64,000 nucleotides of DNA from Rhodamnia argentea (Eukaryota > Streptophyta > Magnoliopsida > Myrtales > Myrtaceae). This document shows, in pieces, positions 44,844 to 58,678 of this stretch (the first letter of the stretch is position 1; the number at the start of each line of letters is the position of its first letter). The DNA lies in contig NC_063151.1 of the NCBI RefSeq assembly GCF_020921035.1, forward strand, positions 6,014,001 through 6,078,000. The letters run 5' to 3'. The notes beneath the pieces are model-generated. The model searched no databases. It worked only from the letters and a program-made list of their open reading frames with translations, and was not told where the DNA came from. A program made the translations under genes and the position numbers.

Positions 44844-47800
44844 ATGGGAGACTTGACTAGGTATGACCGTTTGTGCTTTTATTCGGTTTGGTTGCTGGTA
44901 GGGAGAGATACAATAGCAGAGGTCATTGCTTCACTATGAAGTTTTGAGAGTAGGGCTGCCTAAGTGGCTTCTGAAGCCCGTACTTGATGATGTTTCTTAC
45001 TTCATGTAGTTGATGCTTTGCTTCTGGATCTTTATTCATCGTTGTCCATCTTCTCTGCGAGGAGCTCGTGCCTTAAATTGATCCAATAATGCGGTAGTTT
45101 CCTCCAATTTCAGGGAGGATGCCGGTAACATGCTTCGTATACTCGTGGCTACAGACTGTCATCTGGGCTACATGGAGAAGGATGAAGTGCGGCGGCATGA
45201 TTCCTTCCAGGCATTCGAAGAGATCTGCTCTATAGCTGAGAAAAAGAAGGTTTCAGATCATAATCCTGTTTGTCTTATTTACGACAATTTTATCACCTTT
45301 CTATTTTACTTGTTTCAAACTAGTCCACAGAAGGTTGTACTTTTTTCTTCTGCATGGTATATCTTTAGCGGCTGCAAATATTTCCAATTGCTTCTGCTTA
45401 TGGCTAAATACCCTGGATCGAGTACCGGTTGTCCATCAAAATAGTCCGCACTTAATTAATGCCGCAGATGCTATATCTTGTCTACCTGGAAAAAGGATAA
45501 AGAATGTGCATTCACACTTGCATGATAAAGTTTTTTGTTTACTTTTGGGACCAATAGTTGGTTCCCCAAATTTTCAGTCGTTCTCAAAAGAACATTTCGA
45601 ATGAAAGTCTCTTTGGCTACCCGCACATGTTATCCTTTTGTCTTTTGTCTGAATTGTTGGCATTTTCTGTGCTTCTATCAGGTGGATTTCTTACTTCTAG
45701 GTGGCGATCTTTTCCATGAGAACAAACCCTCAAGATCAACATTAGTAAAGGCCATTGAGATTCTTCGTCGCTATTGTCTCAACGACCGGCCAGTGCAATT
45801 TGAAGTTGTTAGCGACCAGACCATAAATTTTCAAAATATGTAATTATTGTTTCACGCATGATGGCTCTGTTTGTTTACTTGTTGGAGGAATGGACAATAA
45901 TTGAGGACGTGCTGCATGATTTAACTGTACCAACCTCATGAGAGATGAGAAAAGTTGAAACCCACTCCCTCGAAAAAAAAAAAAAAATGTAGGATAACAC
46001 CCTTTTGTGCTAGAAAAAAAAATGTAGATAACACCATCTGCAACATTGTTTCTGCACGAATTGTGCATGTAGTTGATCTTATGTATATAATAGAGCACTC
46101 TTGTCTTCACAGATTCGGCCATGTAAATTATGAAGACCCTCACTTCAATGTTGGCTTGCCAGTCTTCAGCATCCATGGAAATCATGATGATCCGGCTGGA
46201 GTGGTATGTAATGAGCAGCCAAATGCTTTCTGCATGTTTTTGCATTTATATATCGTATTTGTTGGAAGGTGCAATATGCCTAAGCTCTTGTCTAAATTGA
46301 ACGGTGAATTATGAGTAAATTTTCCACTAAAAAGTCAGATCGGGTGTTTGTTTATAATGTACAGCGTGGGGCCTCTACGTCGTGAATATTTGTCGTAATG
46401 CTGGATATGCTCCTTTTTTTTTTTTTAAAGATTTATCATGGCACCAACATCATCAAACTTCTGTCCAGGCTTCTTAGTTTTCAATTAAGAGAGAATCAGA
46501 AAGAGCTTGAAAGTTGTCCTCTCGTACAGATACATACTTGCACGTGTGATACAAGAACGGGACTTTAACAGGTCCTGTTCTTTTCAATTAATTGCATGTA
46601 TTGTATTAGAGATTTCCATTTGATGGGTATAATGTTCATAGGATCACAGATTGCTGTGCTTGGTATGCTGTTGATTTGACTGCATGATTTTTTGTTTTAA
46701 GACCACCCTCTTGGCTTAAACACCTTTATTAAGTGCGTAATTTTTTTTTTTTTTTTGGGTTCTCACAGAGTTCGCTTCTCAAGTTTACAACTGGTCTGCT
46801 GATCTAAAGATCATTCTTAGTTTAAATGTTTTCGTAGGGAAGAGTAATATTTTTGTAAGCTAAAGACCACCACAAGAACTGCTGAAATTGTTAAATTTGG
46901 GTTTAGTAAAGCCGGCAATCTTGTCTTCATTGATTCTCTTCTTTTCCTTAGCATCAGCAAGACTTCTCTCCCTTCTTGTTCTAAACCTGCTGAATATGGT
47001 GGGCTGGTAGATGGTATTGATCCTTGGTAGCTTTTGTATATATGGACTTGGGGTTGATGTGATCACCAGTTACTTTTGGTGGTGGTGTTCAACAGGATAA
47101 TCTTTCTGCCATTGATATTCTGTCCACATGCAATCTTGTGAACTATTTTGGGAAAATGGTCCTTGGTGGTTCTGGTGTTGGAGAGATTACTCTTAGCCCA
47201 ATTCTTATAAGGAAGGTTTGTGAGCGAAACTGTTTCTAACTTATTGGAGTGTTGGCCTGATAAAGTTATCACCATCACATGAAACTCTTGAAAACTATGC
47301 AGGGTGCAACAACTGTAGCCCTTTATGGTCTTGGCAACATTAGGGATGAACGACTCAATAGAATGTTTCAGGTATCTTCTCATGAAAGCTGACATCTCTA
47401 TGGTTTGGAATTAGGATGTCTTGGTAGTTGGGATTGGTGTACCCCTTTTTTCTGCCATTGTCTTTTTTTTTTTTGTTCCTTTTTTTTCCACTTTGTTTTG
47501 AGGGGGGGGTTGGGGGGTGGGAAGGGATGTGGTGATCAAGTCTACAGAATTGATAAAAGAGTAGACAATAGTTATCAAGGGCAGTTTCCCTGTCATTGTT
47601 TGTTGGCTGAATGATTGTCAAATCTCACATAGATGTTGTGGGTTGTTCTCAGACGCCTCATGCTGTTCAGTGGATGCGGCCCGAACCTCAGGAAGGGTGT
47701 CAAGTTTCAGACTGGTTTAACATTCTTGTCCTTCATCAAAACAGGTTATGCCTTGCTCTTAGAAAATGTTGCATCAAGAATGCATAAAAGAAAATGTTCA

Positions 47801-50800
47801 AATATGTTGATGTTAGCTGCCCAAATTCATTCTCGCGCTGCTAGTCATTTACATGCTGTTTCTTGCCATCACCATCATCACATGAAACTTCGTGCTTTGG
47901 TATTGCAGAGTGAAAACAAATCCTAAGAATGCAATAAATGAGCACTTCTTACCACGCTTCCTGGATTTTATAGTATGGGGCCATGAACATGAATGTATAA
48001 TTGATCCTCAGGTGCAAGTCAAATGAATACTTCTTATCACTCGATTTCTTCTGAACTGTGATTCGTATTACCTAGTACAAAATGGATCTTGTTGTGACAG
48101 GAAGTTCCTGGGATGGGATTTCACATCACACAGCCAGGTTCATCTATTGCAACTTCGTTGATTGATGGGGAATCTAAACCGAAGCATGTACTTCTCCTTG
48201 AAATTAAGGTGGGTTTGAATCAGAAGAAAATCATCAAACTGTGTCGTTTGAAGTTTTCATGGGTACCTTCCTCATACACAGTATCGTGTAATGAACTTAA
48301 TGTATTGTCAAATAGGGTAATCAGTACCGACCAACCAAGATTCCTTTGACCTCAATCAGGCCTTTTGAATATGCAGAGGTACCTCAATGTGATTTCTTTT
48401 ATTTGCAAAAGTTCCATGTTAACTATATAATGGGGATGGTACAGGTTGTGTTGAAGGATGTTACTGACATTGATCCGAATGACCAGAGTTCAATTCTTGA
48501 GCATCTGGACAAAGTGGTACATCTTTTGCCTCTTGCGAGTAGAAGCACTATTTTCTCGGATTTCTCTCATTTTTTCACTCCTTTTTTGTTGCTTGTGGCA
48601 AGCTACTGCCAGTGATGTGCTTTTTTGGGAGCTTCTATGCCAACACATAACTTGCAACTTTCTCAGGTCAGAAATCTGATTGAGAAGTCTAGCAAAAAGG
48701 CAGCTAATATGTCTGAGCTGAAACTTCCATTAATACGGATAAAGGTAATCTCCTCCTTTGTCTGTCGGTATTACTTGTCCTTCAAAACTTGGCCATAAAA
48801 ATCGAGCTCGCCGGCGCTTGGCAGATCTTGAGGCTCAGCCGATCCAGGCGAGCCCGAGCTCTCTCTTTCAATTGTTTCTACCTATTTTTTTCCTCTTGCT
48901 ATTTGTAGTGGGTTAGTTCTTGGTTCCTTTACTTTTGGCACAGAAAATCTTCTTTTCTGTCACTGCTTTTGATTCTCTTCATGGATGTGAAACGCTAGGA
49001 TGATTCTAATTAGATTAGAACTGATATCTTCCACTAGTGTATGCATTCTCAGAGTGAATTTTAAACTCCTCATTCATTTGGCAGGTGGATTACTCTGGAT
49101 TTATGACGATAAATCCTCAGAGGTTTGGACAAAAGTATGTTGGAAAGGTAAATGCATATTAGAAGGTGCGCACTGTGTAGTCTTTGGCAGCACTGCGAAA
49201 GCAGGAGTAATGACTTATTTTTTTGTAGGTTGCTAATCCTCAAGATATCTTGATCTTCTCTAAGGCTTCAAGAAAGGGTCGGAGTGAAAGTGGTACAGAT
49301 CTTTTGACTAATGGAGTTAAATGATTTTAGTAGGCTATGTTCTTGCCCTTCTGTTTCAGTCAATATATGCATACCTTTCATGTTGCCTTTGAATAAAGAA
49401 ATGACTTGTCAAATGGATAAGTCCTAGACCAAATTCTATTTATTCACCCTCTCTAGTTGCAGTACATATTGTCTACTCAACAATAATTGTATTGGTAAGG
49501 CACTGATTCTCAAGGGTATTTTATCATCTTACAAGCCATTTAAATTGTTCATCTTCCTGATCTGTAGCAAAATTTGATGATTCTGAGCGACTTCGCCCTG
49601 AGGAGCTAAATCAACAAAACATAGAGGCACTTGTTGCCGAGAATAATCTGGTACATTTGATTTTTTATGCTTTTCAAATGAATTGTTCATATTTTATAGA
49701 TCTCTTACGGCCACCAATGAAATCCATAATAATAACATGTGCTTTGCTTCGTAAATGTTGTTGCACATACAATATTTTTTAAATGCAATTGCTACAGTTT
49801 AATTGAGTGTATTGTTGTGGGTAGAATGTTAGAAAGACATGCTGATATGTATAAAGTCTCTTAGTCTACGTAGCCGTACACAGTTTAATATGCTGTTATA
49901 TCTTGCAGAAAATGGAGATACTTCCAGTCAATGATCTGGATAAAGCGTTACACGAATTTGTCAATAAGGACGATAAAATGGCATTTTATTCTTGCGTGCA
50001 AGTAAATCTTGAAGAAACTCGTGTAAGTATTATATCCTGCTTTTGTTGCTGCAGAGATATCACTCTAGGCTGTCATTTACTTGGCCAATAATTGTGTCTT
50101 CTGACAGTTTCTCAGCTGACCATGCTATTATGTGATTGTTATGTTTCTGTTACGCTTATGTGCCGATACTGTTTTGCTTATGAACATGTGCAGAACAAAA
50201 TTTCTAGGGATTCCGATACCTTGAACTGCGAGGAGGAGCATCTAATTCTTAAAGTCGGCGAGTGTTTGGAGGCAAGAAGTTATTTATTGCAACTTGTGTG
50301 ATCAATCTAGTGTTATCCAACCATTTTATGTGTGGAATTCTTCCAATTTATTGGGGCTTTAGCCTTCATTTGGTTCGGTCTGTAATCAGGCGTCGACATT
50401 CTGCAGTGATTGTGGTTGTTATTAGATAGTAAAGCAGGAATTTCTTGTATATCTTGTTGTAAGGTATTTTCGGCACTTGCAGATGTGCATTTCAATGAGT
50501 GAAACTAGGAGCTTGAATGCAATCTTGAGCATTATTTTTTGCTTTGTTGGTATTAGTTCCCACAGACAATACGACAAAGCTCTTTTTAAATCATCTTCTT
50601 CCTGCCACGTGCTGCCTAAAGTGAATATTGATGCTTTTTTCCTTTACAGGGAACTTTCATTCTAACGGTTATTCTTTATTATCAGGATCGCGTTAAGGAA
50701 CGTTCTGTACATCCCAGTGACACCCCACGTGGAACATCCAGTGCAACATCTGTGGAGGTAAATCTAGCTGTAGCTTGCTAAACACTGTTGAGGATCATAA

Positions 50801-52879
50801 GTTGAATATCCTCCGTTGATTCTTATGAGTTTCTCTGTGGAGCCATTAAGTGCTAAAGTTTTCATGTTATACTCTGCCTAGGCTGCTAGAAATAGGAGTG
50901 CTGCAGGAATAGGAAGCGCAGTTTCTTTTAGTGATGATGAGGACACAGCAGAGATCTCAAAATCTGCCACCAGAGGCCAGAGGGGATCATTGGGAGTTTC
51001 TAGATCCTCCCGTGCTACTTCAGATGTTGGAAGAGGGAAAACTTCTTCAAGAGCAAGGGGCAGGGGAAGAGGATCCAATTTGAAGCAAACTACTCTTGAT
51101 TCAGCTTTGGGATCTCGCCGACGTGAAAGGTTGGTAGCAGATGTAGTCATGAACTTGAGCTTACAGATAAAAGTAGTCAAACTCCAATTTACCATATCGT
51201 GAGTCACCTAAAAGATTATTTGCGTCCTCAAATGATCTGACCATGCAATCGAAGTTAACTTTACATGATGGGATGCCTTTCTTGCAGCCGGTGGTTTATA
51301 AAGCCATATATAGGGAGGATCTATGTCAGTAGATGAGTTATACTAGCTCTTGGTGATCTACTAGGATCATTCTCTATGTTTGTTTTCTCTTGCTGCAGCA
51401 CCTCTGCATCAGGGGCTGCGAAAAATACTGCCAGAAGTATTCTTGATGATGAGGAAGAATTAAGTCCTGCCTCTAGTGAAGAAACAGGAAGACATGTGAG
51501 CAAGGATCCCATGGAAAGCTCAGTAAGAAAGAATGCCTTTTCTCCCTATGAATAAATTCTTCCATAGGGCCAGCGTATGCTTCCCCACAAACAGGCGACC
51601 ATGAACATGAACTTTATGTTTGCTTTACCATGTTGAGTTTCTGTATATCTGATCTTTACTAGTTACCTATTCGAAATTAATGTCCATTTGGATGAGAATA
51701 TTGTCTTGTTCCAACTTGTGCCATTGCATATCAATCAATCTTAAAAACATGCGACTGGGATGGGCATATTGAGTCAATAAATTAGCATATTCTTTTGTTG
51801 GTCTGACCGTGCCTTGTTGCAAAGTCGCAGGGGTTTTTTTTGGCCAGTTAGCATTGCCTCATGTTAACCGTGAATTTCCTCATAATTTGTCTTTAAAGGG
51901 AAGTGATGAGAATCTGCAAGGAAAAGGACGCAAAAGAGCTGCTCCACGGGGAAGGGGTAGAGGTACAGGAGCATCTTCCAAGCGTGGCAGAAAAACTGAC
52001 AATTCTTCAATTAACAGAATGCTCTCAAGCAATAATGACGATGATGATGAAGATGATGTGGGAAAGAGACCAAATAAGTCGCAAACCAGGGTAAGTAGTT
52101 CTCATAGTCTTGACAGTGATTTATACTCTTACCATAAACAAATTAAACTATCTATATCTCAAAGTGTTATGAAGTCTATCCTCTGTTTTTGAAGATGAAT
52201 GTCCTCAGTGTTAAAGTCTATTGCTTTTTGTTTACTCATTAAGGCTTTATGATCAGACTCATAATTGCTGATCTACGAAATAGCGCAAAAAGCCTGTGTA
52301 ATTCTTTGCTAATTTACACTTTCATTGTTGACTTAAAAAAGAGACTCGTATTAGTTAAGTAGCTGAAGTACATCATTCTTTATAGCCGCCTGTCTTTTTA
52401 TTCAGAAAAAAACAATGATACTTGTACCTTGTATTTCCTAGATTTGTCGTCTGTATGTGGTCTGCATTGTGTACACCTAGCGCTGAAGGATTCTGGCAGT
52501 TCTAGGAAGTAATTGATAATTTAAATTAAGCTTAATGTGGTTGCTGTAGCATAATGAGAATGCCCATGAAGCTGTCATTAGCATGCCAAGTGATTTCATA
52601 TTTTAATAGAGTGTCTCTTTTAATCATTATATGGAGATACATGAAGGAATGAAGAACCTGATTCTGGTGAAAATGCTTCACTCATTAAGCTCCATTGTCT
52701 CCCTATATGATGCATCTGAAACTACAGGCGAAAGTCTCTGTGTCCCTTTATATGAATGGACCTTATTAAGGTGGAGAAGATGTAGAGCCTGTTTGCAATG
52801 TCGATATATTACAGTTGGAAGTGACTGCTCTGTTTTCGATTCCTAGGTAACGAGAAACTATGGAGCATTGAGAAGATGA
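44844..52879 (+). CDS. MRE11: MRE11 double-strand break repair nuclease
   Basis: MRE11 is the nuclease of the MRN complex (with RAD50 and NBS1), acting in break repair, meiosis and telomere care. There are 22 coding exons: 44844-44860, 45114-45249, 45682-45839, 46113-46203, 47096-47215, 47303-47371, 47653-47744, 47909-48011, 48101-48208, 48316-48378, 48445-48516, 48667-48744, 49085-49147, 49229-49292, 49568-49650, 49909-50022, 50194-50271, 50686-50757, 50882-51129, 51399-51522, 51899-52090, 52847-52879. Phases agree and give 725 aa, close to the Arabidopsis length. Phosphoesterase motifs: DCHLGY (20-25), [11 protein letters not shown] (58-68), GNHDDP (126-131), LHQNR (224-228), GHEHE (252-256). 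The DNA-binding cap region follows. The C-terminus has RGRGRG-type Arg/Gly stretches, Ser/Asp-rich patches and the plant end TRNYGALRR. Exon 17 uses a GC donor (GAG|GCAAGA). All catalytic residues are present. Confidence 0.96.
48798..48868 (+). repeat. Foldback core remnant in an MRE11 intron
   Basis: A GC-rich stretch with CGAGCTCGCCGGCGCTTGGC and its near-complement GGCGAGCCCGAGCTC forms a small inverted repeat in the intron before exon 13. It resembles the cores of the foldback elements. No arms remain. Confidence 0.4.
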
Positions 52880-54389
52880 GATACGATGGTTCTAGGCCTT
52901 GTCACCAGTGCCTTCTCATGCTGCATCCATTCCATAGTGAGAAGCAGTGCATAATAAACTTTTGACGTATATGCTTCTTGATTGATGAATAGAAGTCAAT
53001 GTGCTTGATTTTACATGCTCTTACTACGGTTCAGGGGATGCCAGAGTTGCTCCGTTTTCACAGGACGATCTTCTAAGGCTATAGTGAGGAATCCCCATCT
53101 CTGAGTTTGTTGAGTAGTGCATACTATTAGTAATGACAGATTATGTAAATTTGACTGAGTACATGGCTTATGCAGGAGGTTTATCTTGCAATGGTATCTA
53201 TTGTGCTTGTTGCTTGGACTTGGCTCTTTCCTTAATCATGCATGCTTGAGAAATCTAGTTGTGATTAGTACGGTTAATGCGAATTGCTAATACTCATATG
53301 AGCATATGCTGAGATTTTGAGTAATCATCTCCCAAGTTTTAACAGACCGGCTTTGGAAATGGTTTGAGTTTCTATATACCGTCCTTCCACTCAAAAACTT
53401 TTTGAATTCTCGGTAGTCTGCTCTATATGTGTAATTGGCATCCATTTACCTTCAAGCATTTGTATTGCGTTATGATTGATTATCCATATTGTTACTTTAA
53501 ACATTCTAAATGCAACAAATGGCCAAAAAATAGGTCAGAGCTCAGTCGAGTGTGAATGAGGAAATGAAAGAGGCCAGGGCTCAGCTCAAAGACCAATTTC
53601 TGGATTTTGACTTAGGAGGGAGGGTGCGTCAAAGCCTAGATTTTAAGCCCAATGATGATTTAATGCGCATTTGCCTACGATTATGACATAAAAGTATCGA
53701 GTTTTCTATGGCTGGATTGCGGAACAATCGACGAATCGATGATGTCCCCTTCCTTTGGCACTTGAGATCACTCCTAAAGCTAATAACTAGATCCAAACAT
53801 GATATGAAGATAATAAATGTAGAAAATGACTATTTCTTCATGCCTTGCCGTTTCCTTAATAATTCACATCTTAATGATCTGTAGGAAACTCTATAGTCGT
53901 ATACAAATAATATTAGGAGTTTTTGGTCAAGTAACAAAATAAGTTGAGACACATCCAAGCATCAAATAAACCTTTACGACACCCTACGAAAAATGAGAAT
54001 TTGGTATTACTTGGCGTAGAAAACGCCCTTTATTATTTCCAGGTAAAAAGAAATATCTATTGACGGACAAGATAATATGTGGATAGAAGGATATGACGAG
54101 GAGATACTTCAATCTATCGAAGCATTCCTATTGGCTGATTCAGACCTCTGCATCCCCACCACGACACAGCTCGCCAAGTCCCCCAAATAATTCTGGCCAC
54201 CAGTTTTGGTTCTGTGTCTCGTTGTTTGTGTGCGGGCGCCCCCACGCAACATATACCCATCTTCTTCAACCACACACATCGTCGAGCCTGACAAACACTC
54301 GAAGAAGCTTCAAATCTCAAGAGCTTTCCCTTGGAGGCACAAGTTAAGCTAGAGGGCCTTCTTCTTCTTCTTCTTCTTCTTCTTCAGAC
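52880..54389. other. MRE11 3' region and LHCB3 promoter
   Basis: No further gene is supported. Toward LHCB3, AAGATAATATGTGG near 54068 contains a GATAA core as in light-responsive I-boxes, and CATATACCC near 54249 might serve as TATA region. Both are weak. Confidence 0.4.
54358..54385 (+). repeat. (CTT)n repeat in the LHCB3 leader
   Basis: About nine CTT units end five bases before the start codon. Pyrimidine repeats are common in plant photosynthesis gene leaders; length polymorphism is likely. Confidence 0.85.
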
Positions 54390-55727
54390 ATGGCTTCCAT
54401 GGGAACAGCGGCAGCCACCACCGTCCTCAGACCCTCTCCATTCCTTGGCCAGTCCAGATCATCCTCCAATGCTCTCAGAGATGTTGTCTCCATGGGCCCG
54501 GCCGGCAAGTACACCATGGTACTACCACTAGCGTCCCTTCTCGCTCAGGCTCACTTGCCCATGAATCTGTCTTTGATTTTGTTTTGGTGGGTTCATTGGC
54601 TGATGTGGCATTTTGCCGAATGTCGTTACTGGGTCTTGTCTCTCACTCTCGTTTGACGAATAGGGAAACGAGCTGTGGTATGGGCCGGACAGAGTGAAGT
54701 ACTTGGGACCATTCTCTGCTCAGACTCCTCCCTACCTCACCGGCGAATTCCCCGGCGATTATGGCTGGGACACCGCTGGTTTGTCCGCTGATCCCGAGGC
54801 TTTTGCCCGAAACAGGGCTCTCGAGGTAAAAAAAAAACAAATCATCAAACTCTTTGATCTTCTTTAAAGAGAGAGAGGGAGACCACTAGGGACACGTTAA
54901 TGGAGCCACAGTTGCGCTTTCAATTCGTGCTGCTTTGTGTGAGATCTAGTGTTCTTGTTTTGAAAAATGCATAGGTCGTGAGTTCGAGTCCTAGTAGTTT
55001 TGACTCTTCTTTTTGGGGGAAAACACTACTTATTTAGCAGTTCTTGTAAGCTTTGTCACGCGGTCGAAAGGATCTAGTCTCTGTCTTTCATTGATTTCAA
55101 GATATGGTATTCCTGTTCAGCTTCATATTTGCGTCAAGAAAGCTTTGAATTTCCATTGAGAAATAGATCAGTCCTCCTGAGACATTGGTTTGGATGATGT
55201 TGAACCAAAAAAATCAGGTCATCCATGGGCGTTGGGCCATGCTTGGAGCCCTGGGCTGCATCACCCCCGAGGTCCTAGAGAAATGGCTCCGGGTCGACTT
55301 CAAGGAGCCGGTCTGGTTCAAGGCCGGGGCCCAGATCTTCTCCGAGGGAGGCCTCGACTATCTGGGCAACCCTAACCTCGTCCACGCCCAGAGCATCCTC
55401 GCCGTCCTCGGCTGCCAAGTCGTCTTGATGGGCCTTGTCGAGGGCTTCAGAATCAACGGGCTCCCCGGCGTCGGAGAGGGCAACGACCTCTACCCCGGCG
55501 GCCAGTACTTCGACCCGCTGGGCCTCGCCGACGACCCGGTCACGTTCGCCGAGCTCAAGGTGAAGGAGATCAAGAATGGGAGGTTGGCCATGTTCTCGAT
55601 GTTCGGGTTCTTCGTTCAGGCCATCGTGACCGGAAAGGGCCCCCTTGAGAACCTGTTGGACCACCTAGACAACCCTGTGGCCAACAATGCTTGGGTCTAC
55701 GCCACCAAATTTGTGCCCGGGTCATGA
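54390..55727 (+). CDS. LHCB3: Chlorophyll a/b-binding protein LHCB3 (LHCII type III)
   Basis: There are three exons, 54390-54518, 54664-54825 and 55218-55727, giving 266 aa. An N-terminal Ser/Ala/Thr-rich chloroplast transit peptide (about 1-38) is followed by [20 protein letters not shown]. This start lacks the phosphorylatable Thr segment of LHCB1/2, which marks type III. Helix B has [13 protein letters not shown] (chlorophyll-binding E and H/R). The mid-helix [19 protein letters not shown] and helix [21 protein letters not shown] follow, and the end is [11 protein letters not shown]. The three-exon layout also fits LHCB3. The protein sits in thylakoid LHCII trimers and feeds photosystem II. 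All recognised ligand motifs are intact. Confidence 0.96.
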
Positions 55728-56792
55728 ATTGATGGGTCTGAATTGGTCTTAATGTGTATGATTGGAGAGGAAGTGTAAATTTGTGATGGTTCATAATCAA
55801 GAGCTTTTAATTTATGTGCACCATTGTTCCATGTTATGGATCCATTGTAGTTTTGTGATTTTGATGATCTTCCTTGGTGATCTGTAACAGAAACAATTCA
55901 TAACTTTTACTATGAGGACGATGCCAGGTTGACGTGGAAAAGCTAGAATTATAATCACGAGTCGTCCTAGAATCGGTTCTCCATTTTGTCATCAAGAAAA
56001 AGATCATGCGACCTTAGTTTTATCACGGTGACATCATGAACAAATAAACTTTTCGATGGAATGACAATGTTTGAAGTCTCTTTTTGTTATACTTTATATG
56101 TGTCACATAAAGTAGATGAAATAACTACTCGTGCTTCGTATTTTAGCATTGTTGTCGACATCATCTTATGTTCGATTTCACGCCATCATTTAATGTTCGA
56201 TTTCCCGATTGTTTGATGCCATAGTTATCAAGTGCCTCATGAATCTGAAGATGGAAAGAATGATCTTTAATGTACATTAAAAAAACATTGAAAATTCGAA
56301 ATATATTCTCTTTTTAGCATGTTATAAACAAAACACGCGAGTTTCAAAGCATAATCGATATAAAAAAAAATTGGGAAATCTCATGGATTGACGCTTTATT
56401 AAAATGCAATTATACTTTGATTGGTAGTAATTATTTCCGTAGTAATTATTTACACAGACATTGCTAGTCTCCATTTGTGTAAAATGTTTCATGATCGAAG
56501 GACTTAAGCCGATTGTTCAGGCTTGTATATGGTCCGTATCTTTGAAATTGAAAATAAGCCGAAAGGAAGAAAGAGATGTAATTATAATTAGGTCTGGCCG
56601 ACTTATATGTTTCGAAAGCCCAAATTAATTTGTCGAGGCCCAGGACCAGGCCCAATCTCGACCACCGTCTGTACCGTACCCGCCAAAAGTGTGACAGTCG
56701 AAGTGGCCTTTCGATGCTCTTCTGCCATTGCTAGGGTTTTTGGTTTTGTGCTCCGTCGTCTGCATTCTCTGTCTCTCTCGTTCGCCTCAGCT
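55728..56792. other. Intergenic, LHCB3 3' UTR to next promoter
   Basis: It is AT-rich with no gene or clear repeat. The last ~150 bp is leader of the following gene, and an open frame runs upstream of its ATG by chance. Confidence 0.45.
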
Positions 56793-58153
56793 ATGGCGAA
56801 GAACAGGAACAAGAAGAAGCGGAACGCTGCCGTTGCAATGGACATCACTGAACAAACTGTCTTCGACGGTCCTCTAGGTAAATCTCATTCTCGTCCCCTT
56901 TCTTCTTCCTCGTTTCCTGATGATTTCTAAGCTTCATTGGCTTTTCGTCTTCGAGGCAAATCGCAAAAGAAGAGTCAAATTAAGCGTTTTTGTTCAAGAT
57001 GGCGATGAAATTGAGTATATTCCGCGATCTATTTGTGTGCAGCGATGGACACTTCAGAATCTGGAGCTAAAAGTTCAGCTGCAGGTGCCGCGAATAGGTC
57101 GGTCGAATCAGCTAGCCCTTTTCTTTGGTCCTGCATAGCTATCACCGTGGTGAATCAATCCTTTCTAATTGTCTAGGACTTAGCATCCGACAATCCATGC
57201 GTGAATCAACGTACGGTGAACCTGGGAATGAATGTGAAACACTTAATTCTATCTGTGCGTAGAGAATTGAATTGTCTGTGAAGAAACATTGGTTTACGCA
57301 CAGTTCCCCGACTTCCATTCCGACGCAAGTATTTCATCGTTGGTCACCCTTCAGTGGAGTTGAGTCGACCCCATGTATATGTTATAGTTCCTCTGTCGAA
57401 ATCAGCTGATGGACGTGGATTGGGATTGAAGTCAATGGTGATCCTCTTGCGCGGAGGCTGGTTTGAAAGAATCCTCCAATGGGAGTTCTATTGCTCTCCC
57501 TTCTTTCTCGGTCTCTCTGCTGCTGTTTGAGAAATGTAAATGGAATTGTTTTGTAGAGTGATTTTCAGGTTCTAGAACTCCATTCTTGACCCATTAACTC
57601 GTGATCAGTGGACCCTGATGCGAAGCTCTTTCTACCTTCTGTAGGACACTTCTAACACCAAAGGACACGTCTTCTATTCTCTAATTGTTTTGTATTGGTT
57701 TCTAATTCCCGCGTTATGGGTACAACGCTTCTTGGTTTTCACTTGGATGAGGACCATATATTGAGTAATTGGTGGTTTTGCATAAAGAAATTTATGCAGG
57801 ACATATAGGAGTTTTACTCAGGTTGCGTTGTCAGTATTACTTAAATAGTTGCTTCTCCTTTTGGTTGCCCTGCACCTGTCTCCACCCGCACCTCTCTTTT
57901 GGAGTCTGTCTGTTTCCTATACCATATGTGATTCTGGTTTTTGCGGGTTTTCATCTCATCTGAATATCCTTCTACATCGAACTTTTGAAACAGAAATATC
58001 AGGAAGGGAAGACCAATGAAAAGAACGAAGAATGTCAGGAAGATGAAGGCGATAGCAAAGGCCGTATCAAAGAATGAGCAGATTGTGGAGAAAGTTTCAA
58101 AGAACGATAGCAAATCCGTGAGAACCCAATCTGCAAAAACTCTTTATGATTAA
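56793..58153 (+). CDS. Small basic, probably nuclear protein of unknown function
   Basis: Three exons, 56793-56877, 57043-57097 and 57994-58153, join in phase to 99 aa. The N-terminus MAKNRNKKKRN is a strong nuclear/nucleolar targeting-type patch. Two short repeats follow, AMDITEQTVFDGPL and AMDTSESGAKSS, and the exon junction falls at the second. The C-terminal half is basic and helical (KRTKNVRKMKAIAKAVSKNE, about 54-73) and ends in RTQSAKTLYD. I recall uncharacterised plant proteins with this KNRNKKK start and QSAKTLY-type end. The third exon lies after an 896-bp intron. Function is unknown; RNA or ribosome-biogenesis involvement would be only a guess. Confidence 0.8.
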
Positions 58154-58443
58154 CTTGGCTCAATCATTGGTCCACACTCTTTTTTGATGAAGAGGGAGTA
58201 GAATCATCATAGGAGTTTCAGTTTCTTAGTTCTAGCATTTGCATTTTACATATGAATTATTCTTACTTCCAGATAAGATGGAAGGTGTAATTATCAGCTA
58301 TCTTCATCTTTATTTGGTGATAGCTTTTGGACTGAAATGTTCGTGTATGGCCTATATAAAGCTTGGAAGATTTTGATTGTACCAAGTGGCAGATTATGAA
58401 TGTTCTGTAAATATTTCTCGTGGAATGAAAGAAACTACACCCT

Positions 58444-58448
<5 letters not shown>

Positions 58449-58502
<54 letters not shown>
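58449..58502. repeat. (TA)n microsatellite
   Basis: An uninterrupted TA run of about 27 units is followed by a short G run, ~300 bp past the stop codon of the 99-aa gene. Confidence 0.9.
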
Positions 58503-58505
<3 letters not shown>

Positions 58506-58678
58506 GGGGGGACCTTTTTTGTAATATCCATCGATATAAAAAAAGATTTCAGCATAAATGTTAAGTATTTATCACGTTGAAAAAAAATTTGGCACTTACA
58601 AAATCTGAAAATGAAAGAGAAAATTGAAATTCAAAAGTGAGCCAAAGAAAAGTCAACTGATGAAATGAATGCACATGA

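Noticed and set aside
55275-55664. 129-codon minus-strand frame
   Set aside because: It is a shadow of the GC-biased third exon of LHCB3.
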